Source of the DNA: Symbiodinium natans
Lineage: Eukaryota; Sar; Dinophyceae; Suessiales; Symbiodiniaceae
DNA: 21,000 bases
Direction: 5' to 3'
Assembly (NCBI GenBank): GCA_905221605.1
Contig: CAJNDS010001324.1
Span: forward strand, 100,001-121,000
A program made the position numbers and the translations under genes. A model generated the notes under the pieces. It was not told the DNA's origin. It ran no database searches and saw nothing but the letters and a program-made list of their open reading frames with translations. Below are positions 18,201 through 21,000 of this stretch, in pieces (position 1 is the first letter of the stretch; each line of letters starts with the position of its first letter).

Positions 18201-20020
18201 ACCCTGGCTCAGAGTCGAGGCGTGCCAGCCCCTTCAGAAAGGTGTGGGCCAGCGATTCTACATTCTTCACTGCCCTTCTTGCCTTCTCAACTTGCTGGTT
18301 GGCATGCCTGAGAGACGACTCGTCCAGGATAGCTCCGGTCTTCCATTCTGTGCACAAAGCCGCCAACTTCTCGGAGAGATCCAAGCACAGCTCATAATTT
18401 CTGTTCTTCGTGCTATCCTGCAACAGCAGATGCCGGCCGTGCGTTGCTCGCGCATGGCACAAGCTTGGGGAGACAAGGATGGACATGTAAAAGCAACGGT
18501 GCCAGGCTACCTGGCCTCCAGCTTCTTGCTCAGGTCCTTCACACTCTGCTGCGCTTTGCCGCGAAGGCCTCTTATCTCGGCTTGGAGATCCAGCTCCTCA
18601 ACCAAGCCGCACGCCACACGCCGCAACTCGGAACAGAATGAGCTCTCTGTTCACTCTCAAAGCAGTCCTTGTACTGAGCGAGCAAACCGCCGACGTGCTG
18701 CTCTGCATGCTGTAGAAGCTGGATCTCAACGACAAACTTGTTTGCGTCGGAGACGCTTTGACTTGCGATGTTTATCTTGGTCCTCACGCTTCGCTCTATC
18801 AGGCCTAGGCGGTGAAGGAATGTGGCACTTGCGCTTTTGGGCGCCTTCGGCTTGCCTCCTTTGCTCTTGGCGCTCGCCTCCTCCGGAGGAGGCCCGAGCA
18901 GAGGCTTGACACCTTCGAAGTTGAACTGGTCCACGACGAGCATGATCGCCTTGTCGTCTTCGGCATTTCTCATTGTTGCCAGCTCTGACAGCTTTATGAT
19001 CTCGATCTTGGCATGGTCGAACACCGAGCTCTCCAACTCCTGCACAGCCTTGAGCTCATCAAGTTCTTTCACAGCAGCTGCTCGCTTTGAGGGGTCAATG
19101 ATCATTGACTGCAGCCGCATCGTTTCATCCAGCAGCTCCTGGCGAACCTTCTGCGACAGATCGGCCAAAGAAGGCAAGGCCTTCATCAAACAATGCAAGC
19201 CTTGGTCATGCCAGTGTTCAAGCGCACAGAGGACGCGGTCCTTTGCCTCGGATGTGCACGAGCATATGAGACTAGCAGGTGACACTGACTGGGCTACATG
19301 TGCCCATCAGGCAGGAAAAGCCACAAGAGCAGTATGGCGCGGAACATCCGACATGGGATAGCGATGCAAGACTTGGCAGCAGCAGCAGCAGCAGCAGCAG
19401 CAGTGGTGTTAGGAAAGCCCTGCAGATTCTGCGCTGCCCCGACCAATTCAAGCGAACTGTCCAAACCCTGTCAGGCTTCAGATGATTCCATGACCTGGCG
19501 AAAGCAAGGTGCGACATAGCAGCCACTCTGCTTCTTGTGGTCGTCGATTGTGGATGACAGCTTCTTAGCACGGAGCAGAATTCCTGCAGACGAACTTCCA
19601 AGGACAACCGCGGCATCTGTTGATTGCAGCACGCACCTGCCTTGCGCTTCGTCGTCCAGCTGCTTTAGCAGGGACAGGAAGGGCAACTCTGCAGCCGCTT
19701 GAAGTATGCTCTCCATCTCCATAGCTGGAAGGTCGCGCGGCTTCATCTTCTTGACTGCCAAGGCTGCAGGAACACCCAGACCTGAACACCAACACTCCAG
19801 CAACGTGCCAGAAACACACGCTGAACCATGGATCAAAGACGTCTCTGAGATCGGAACTGAACAGCCAATGAGCCACAATGGACTGTATTTCCTTGGCTTC
19901 CAAACTCAAGTTGGCCATGCTCGGGAGCAAGTCTTTTGCATGGCAGCCCAGTTGGCCGGGGCTCCTGTTCACAAACATGTCGGTGTTGGGCAAAGGCAGG
20001 GTGAACCATGCGCAGCTCAT
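11319..20020 (-). CDS. multi-exon gene: J domain + SecA-type motor + VWA protein
   Basis: This is the predicted span of one spliced gene of about 19 exons and roughly 2100 codons. Reading 5' to 3' on the minus strand, exons at 20020-16836 encode charged, probably helical sequence of no known family. The next exon has a DnaJ domain with HPD. Exons at 14430-12277 carry SecA DEAD motifs I to V, and the last exon has motif VI followed by a VWA domain. Joins were chosen so that each exon's end phase fits the next; introns mix GT-AG and GC-AG. SecA motors push unfolded protein through SecYEG, J proteins recruit and stimulate Hsp70, and VWA domains bind partners through a MIDAS metal. I infer an ATP-driven protein-handling role; location is unknown and no plastid targeting region is seen. 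The start at 20020 is only the first ATG after a stop in its frame, so upstream exons are possible. Two adjacent genes (J-domain and SecA-VWA) cannot be fully excluded, but phases run through without an obvious break. Confidence 0.75.
12471..12507 (-). CDS. exon 18, microexon with SecA motif V
   Basis: Thirty-seven bases encode APAIFGRGTDFA. FGRGTDF at 12495-12475 is SecA motif V (MAGRGTDI). The acceptor is CATGGAAG|GCA and the best donor GCAT|GTATCT, phase 1; a GC donor after TTC is possible and would give 33 bases. It is required because motif V is absent from both neighbouring exons. Confidence 0.7.
12549..12571. repeat. GGCTAT tandem repeat in an intron
   Basis: GGCTATGGCTATCTATGGCTATA lies inside the 97-nt intron 12604-12508: four imperfect hexamers. 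It is a minor slippage repeat. Confidence 0.7.
12605..12691 (-). CDS. exon 17, SecA NBD2
   Basis: Eighty-seven bases read RSVLRPDSSEKVKDDIVKKA, then ATAGQTTL, equivalent to SecA 'VLNAKxHExEAEIVAxAGxxGxVTIAT'. The acceptor is GTGCGCAG|CCC and the donor ACTTTG|GCACAT (GC-AG), phase 0. Confidence 0.8.
12808..12906 (-). CDS. exon 16, start of SecA NBD2
   Basis: The acceptor is CTGGCAG|GTG and the donor AAGATT|GTAATC; length 99, phase 0 both sides. It reads VNAVLQAGRAAIVFFKDCDH, then LAEFEQSAYF, matching the SecA segment 'V-EIH--GRPVLVGT-SIE-SE-LS' that begins nucleotide-binding domain 2. Confidence 0.8.
13023..13043. repeat. telomere-type CCCTACA-CCCTAAA-CCCTAAA in an intron
   Basis: Three tandem heptamers, two perfect CCCTAAA and one CCCTACA, lie in the GC-AG intron 13079-12907. 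On the gene's strand they read TTTAGGG. The heptamer is the plant/dinoflagellate-type telomere repeat. Interstitial copies can mark repair events or an internal repeat dispersal. Confidence 0.85.
13080..14044 (-). CDS. exon 15 with SecA motifs II and III
   Basis: This exon of 965 bases is bounded by CTGAG|GTGAGG and GATCAA|GCCCAG (GC donor). It contains LLVDEVDVFFG, the Walker B/DEVD motif II at 13769-13758, and PKILGVSGTIHELGRYE, the motif III SGT at 13271-13263 (SecA: LaGMTGTA). Between them, KILDGIAFDVVQGYQTAFAY, then TLRIPCGRFSYANLSCPK match the SecA stretch 'GLHQAVEAKE...TLAxITFQNYFR'. The region between motifs II and III corresponds to the preprotein cross-linking domain but is only about 165 residues. 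A low-complexity Ser/Ala/Pro-rich insert (about 13985-13840) precedes motif II and is not typical of SecA. Confidence 0.9.
14122..14430 (-). CDS. exon 14 with SecA motif I (Walker A)
   Basis: The frame reads APKWGQELLIKPHSIQILAL, a SecA Q-motif-like segment, then VMQIPTGEGKSIALGGGSAL, the Walker A loop (TGEGKS at 14305-14288; SecA has TGEGKT). Next is CICYSDYLSQRDWRAFRDVF, equal to SecA 'NDYLAxRDA', and IKYSTITTY, equal to 'YGTNNEFGFDYL'. These are ATP-binding elements of nucleotide-binding domain 1. The donor is a GC (TACA|GCCC). The 5' edge is between 14437 and 14425, after an in-frame TGA. Confidence 0.85.
14555..14849 (-). CDS. exon 13 (3' edge uncertain)
   Basis: The acceptor is GACCTGTTAG|CT. 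The frame reads RSLAKEYSTQFDEYLQQWIE, then GDLDQEQLARAVVQLASGLH, then LPNLLAGIFALFTIIRSGAA. This region just precedes the SecA nucleotide-binding fold, and I infer it packs against it. The frame stays open to 14494. I cannot choose between several GT and GC donors, so the end given is approximate. Confidence 0.6.
15027..15191 (-). CDS. exon 12 (provisional)
   Basis: After the pyrimidine-rich acceptor GGCCTTTTCAG|AA, 55 codons read LSQEMESIALDGSGNREARE and TPVEALNHGWEEP, to the donor GAAT|GTAGTG. The phase fits both neighbours. The exon joins the J-domain part to the SecA part. Confidence 0.5.
15237..15642 (-). CDS. exon 11
   Basis: The acceptor ACCAATCCAG|GAG follows an intron of only 58 nt. 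The frame reads ETYVEELGKKARSYVEAGQV, SYLTFFKDRAEFQITTALSE and FLFELGMLLGQGKVGDAREG, then TEFKHFKDVHVVMWNRLTSR. The sequence is well balanced for coding but of no known family. The proposed donor GCTC|GTTTGC leaves a 45-nt intron. Confidence 0.65.
15701..16653 (-). CDS. exon 10 with DnaJ (J) domain
   Basis: This exon of 953 bases begins at CATATCCAG|GT and ends at CCCAT|GTAACA. The J domain spans about 16321-16120: FAILGVSLDATPEQIKRAFQ, then RLYHPDKQQGQ, then LTEAKEKLADRKAV. The HPD tripeptide, needed to stimulate Hsp70 ATPase, is at 16243-16235. The helix I/II pattern (LGVS-DAT-EQIKRAF) and helix III/IV region (AKEKLADRKAV in place of AY-VLSD) fit the family. The flanks are long charged helices (FAEEEMRKFDRAVDEVAAKE, QLWDQRSLKELNLEWSKVEG). 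The J domain is internal rather than N-terminal and has no Gly/Phe or zinc-finger region, so it is a class C (DNAJC-type) protein. Confidence 0.85.
16836..17243 (-). CDS. exon 9, coiled-coil-like
   Basis: This exon has 408 bases with the frame ASQHEELVASTMLCSEQQIL, then NLERARDAAKNSYWWSYWYK, then VHEARHELREKSYEVLGRQV. It ends SAETLG at the donor TTGG|GTGCC, phase 1. The aromatic cluster WWSYWYK inside an otherwise helical, charged region is unusual. No family is recognised. Confidence 0.7.
17474..17530 (-). CDS. exon 8 (short)
   Basis: After a strong acceptor, TTTCTTTTCAG|AT, 19 codons read ARRAVSDELCSLEDKATR. The donor is CGAA|GTCTAT, phase 1. It is chosen because acceptor, composition and phase agree, but it is short. 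Confidence 0.5.
17767..17872 (-). CDS. exon 7
   Basis: The frame reads FGERGSCEEVYVSTRAMLDT and ELKKFLASVKDEVS. The donor is GCAA|GTGGCT (phase 1), or GCAAGT used as a GC donor. Joining to exon 6 needs an intron of only about 32 nt (17904-17873), or a 62-nt intron that removes part of exon 6, or a frameshift in the sequence. Confidence 0.55.
17905..18005 (-). CDS. exon 6
   Basis: The frame reads EDARKGSAQELSLELHKLQA then SERQELQDPLPAD, amphipathic and charged. The acceptor may be CAAG|CC at 18005 or TTAAG|TG at 18020; both fit phase 1. The 3' edge is uncertain because the protein-like frame switches within about 30 bases. Confidence 0.55.
18186..18417 (-). CDS. exon 5
   Basis: The acceptor CTGCTGTTGCAG|GAT and the full-consensus donor CTTT|GTAAGT give a well-bounded exon of 77 codons plus one base. 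It encodes helical sequence (LCLDLSEKLAALCTEWK, LRHANQQVEKARRAVKNVES). No family is recognised. Confidence 0.75.
18516..18626 (-). CDS. exon 4
   Basis: Thirty-seven codons reading ELDLQAEIRGLRGKAQQSV and KDLSKKLE, strongly coiled-coil-like. The acceptor is TTCCGAG|TTG. The donor is best read as GAG|GCCAGG (GC-AG, phase 0), which matches the phase of exon 5. Confidence 0.6.
18680..19246 (-). CDS. exon 3, charged helical region
   Basis: About 189 codons begin at the acceptor CCGAG|GCAAAG. The sequence is rich in Lys, Glu, Leu and Ala (LSQKVRQELLDETMRL, AAAVKELDELKAVQELESS). It has a Lys/Pro-rich linker (EEASAKSKGGKPKAPKSAS) near the middle, then more helix. It looks like coiled coil broken by a flexible basic linker. 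The 3' boundary is uncertain: the frame changes between here and exon 4 across a proposed 53-nt GC-AG intron. Confidence 0.65.
19376..19403. repeat. (GCA)9 microsatellite inside an intron
   Basis: Twenty-eight bases of perfect GCA repeat lie in the intron between exons 2 and 3 (19494-19247). On the gene's strand it reads (TGC)n. Being intronic, its length should not alter the protein. Confidence 0.9.
19495..19763 (-). CDS. exon 2
   Basis: The frame reads LAVKKMKPRDLPAME, LPFLSLLKQLDDEAQG and ILLRAKKLSSTIDDHKK, ending CFRQ. The acceptor is CTGCAG|CC and the donor CAG|GTCATG, phase 0. It is probably a soluble helical segment; no family is recognised. Confidence 0.6.
19822..20020 (-). CDS. exon 1 (provisional start)
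   Basis: The frame opens with ATG at 20020-20018 (MSCAWFTLPLPNTDMFVNR), the first ATG after an in-frame TGA. It runs through LSLEAKEIQSIVAHWLFSSD to FDPWF. The proposed donor is a GC (TTCA|GCGTGT), phase 1. No family is recognised. A different frame just upstream (MMDELRMVHPAFAQ) also looks protein-like, so an earlier exon may exist. Confidence 0.45.
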
Positions 20021-20282
20021 CCATCATCTGGAACTCATGCCACTCTGCTTGCAGCTGCCTAAAGTCTGCAAAGAAGCATTCTACAAGACGCGAACTCTGT
20101 TTCGTGAGGCTTAAGCACGAGGACACTAAGCCCTTCCCAAAGACAGCTTGACTAACACACTGCACGCACACTGCCTGCACAGCAAACCTGAAGCCAGCAA
20201 CTTCCAACCCGAGGCAAGTCGCGCCACCGACCGCTCGCCTGGCGACGCCTGCAGGTAGCCACCTGAAGGGTATCCCATGGCC
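20021..20282. other. 5' flank of the large gene; nothing firm
   Basis: No promoter or spliced-leader acceptor can be identified with confidence. A minus-strand frame (about 20100-20000) is protein-like and may be a further upstream exon. Confidence 0.35.
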
Positions 20283-20338
20283 GGAGAATTAACTTAGGAA
20301 TTTGTTTGTTTTTTTTGGGAGAATTCAACTAGGAATTT
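20283..20338. repeat. imperfect 21-bp direct repeat
   Basis: GGAGAATTAACTTAGGAATTT (20283-20303) and GGAGAATTCAACTAGGAATTT (20318-20338) flank a T-rich spacer. The two copies align end to end with a few central changes. It may be the edge of a dispersed repeat. Confidence 0.8.
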
Positions 20339-20825
20339 AAAAAATAGACATCCGTATCCCACTAACCTTTCCTTTTGAAGAGGTCCTTGTTGAATCCAGC
20401 ATGCATGGCTCGACTGGCTCCTTAACATGCGTCGAGAAGGGCAGTCCGTCCCTGTTTCTATGCGCCACCCCTTTGTTCGCTCTCTCTTGAAAAGGCTCCC
20501 TTGTTTGGATCTCGACGTCGTTTGGGTGGATGGGGGCTAGGGCCTGGGGCCGACGAAGGATCGTTTGATGCACCCCACCTAGAAGCTCGAGGATGTTCTT
20601 GTGAAGGAAGCCAGCATGGTCAATTGCACCCTGCCTTGGTTTGGGGCATGGTCGCGGCATGCTCACAACATCTGCCTGGCACCTCACAGCAACGCACACC
20701 AGCACATTCACACCAGGCGGCTCGATATCTTGCAGCGCCATCGAGGCAAAGGTATCGTCTTCCTCACCCTGACGGAGCCAGCCGAAACTCTGAAGCTGGC
20801 GCAGGAGCCTTTGCCACTGTCGCAT
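20337..20825 (-). CDS. uncertain open frame, 162 codons
   Basis: The frame contains PGVNVLVCVAVRCQADVVSM and NDVEIQTREPFQERANKGVA, with balanced composition, and ends in TAA. No family is recognised. Frames on the plus strand are open across the same bases, so it may be non-coding or an exon of a gene extending beyond the window. Confidence 0.2.
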   Translation of the reverse strand: MRQWQRLLRQLQSFGWLRQGEEDDTFASMALQDIEPPGVNVLVCVAVRCQADVVSMPRPCPKPRQGAIDHAGFLHKNILELLGGVHQTILRRPQALAPIHPNDVEIQTREPFQERANKGVAHRNRDGLPFSTHVKEPVEPCMLDSTRTSSKGKVSGIRMSIF

Positions 20826-21000
20826 GCACTGCGATGTTGAACTATGGCAAGGTTCCTATTGCAAACAAGAGGGGTATGACTCTTGGGCGTCAGAGCCACG
20901 TGCTGAGCCTTCCGAGGTTGCCGCACACGCGCTGCTGCACCTGAAGAGCAGGTTGTTTTTGACTCCCTGAATCCCTGACTGCTTTCTTTTCAAACGATGA

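Noticed and set aside
1-21000. Dinoflagellate spliced-leader relic (DinoSL), rRNA or tRNA genes
   Set aside because: I looked for the spliced-leader core and for conserved RNA segments on both strands by eye and found none.

Overview
The window reads as nuclear genomic DNA of a dinoflagellate alga (Symbiodiniaceae/Suessiales-like), not bacterial DNA. The reasons are: a many-exon gene whose introns mix GT-AG and GC-AG boundaries; a short tract of CCCTAAA telomere-type repeat inside an intron; long GC-rich gene-poor stretches with minisatellites; and several decayed copies of a non-LTR reverse-transcriptase family whose C-terminal motifs I recognise from memory of dinoflagellate predicted proteins. 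The assignment is an inference from these features; no database search was run.

Layout. Bases 1-1200 are repetitive: eight copies of a 95-bp GC-rich repeat, then TGCGTGATG-type short repeats, a GGA/GAA polypurine block, an A-rich block and a small tRNA-like inverted repeat. A GA-rich tract lies at 1996-2117. From about 2.3 to 7.2 kb is a graveyard of retroelement fragments. At least four are on the minus strand and one is on the plus strand, mostly 5'-truncated and keeping only the C-terminal end, some ending near short poly(A) runs. A fragment of a second RT family sits among them. From 7.2 to 11.3 kb I find no convincing gene.

From 20.02 kb down to 11.32 kb, on the minus strand, there is one large gene of about 19 exons and roughly 2100 codons. 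Its predicted product has an N-terminal half rich in charged helices with no recognised fold, then a DnaJ (J) domain with an HPD motif. A SecA-type DEAD motor follows, with TGEGKS, DEVD, SGT, GRGTD and QGRTARQG motifs in order over six exons. The C-terminus is a von Willebrand factor A (VWA) domain with a complete MIDAS. A J domain, a SecA translocase-like motor and a VWA domain in one polypeptide is the most striking content here. It suggests a chaperone-recruiting, ATP-driven protein-handling machine that binds a partner through a metal-dependent adhesion domain. Exon boundaries were chosen by hand from open frames, phase compatibility and splice-site look; several are provisional.

Right of the gene (20.02-21 kb) are an imperfect 21-bp direct repeat and one unexplained open frame.
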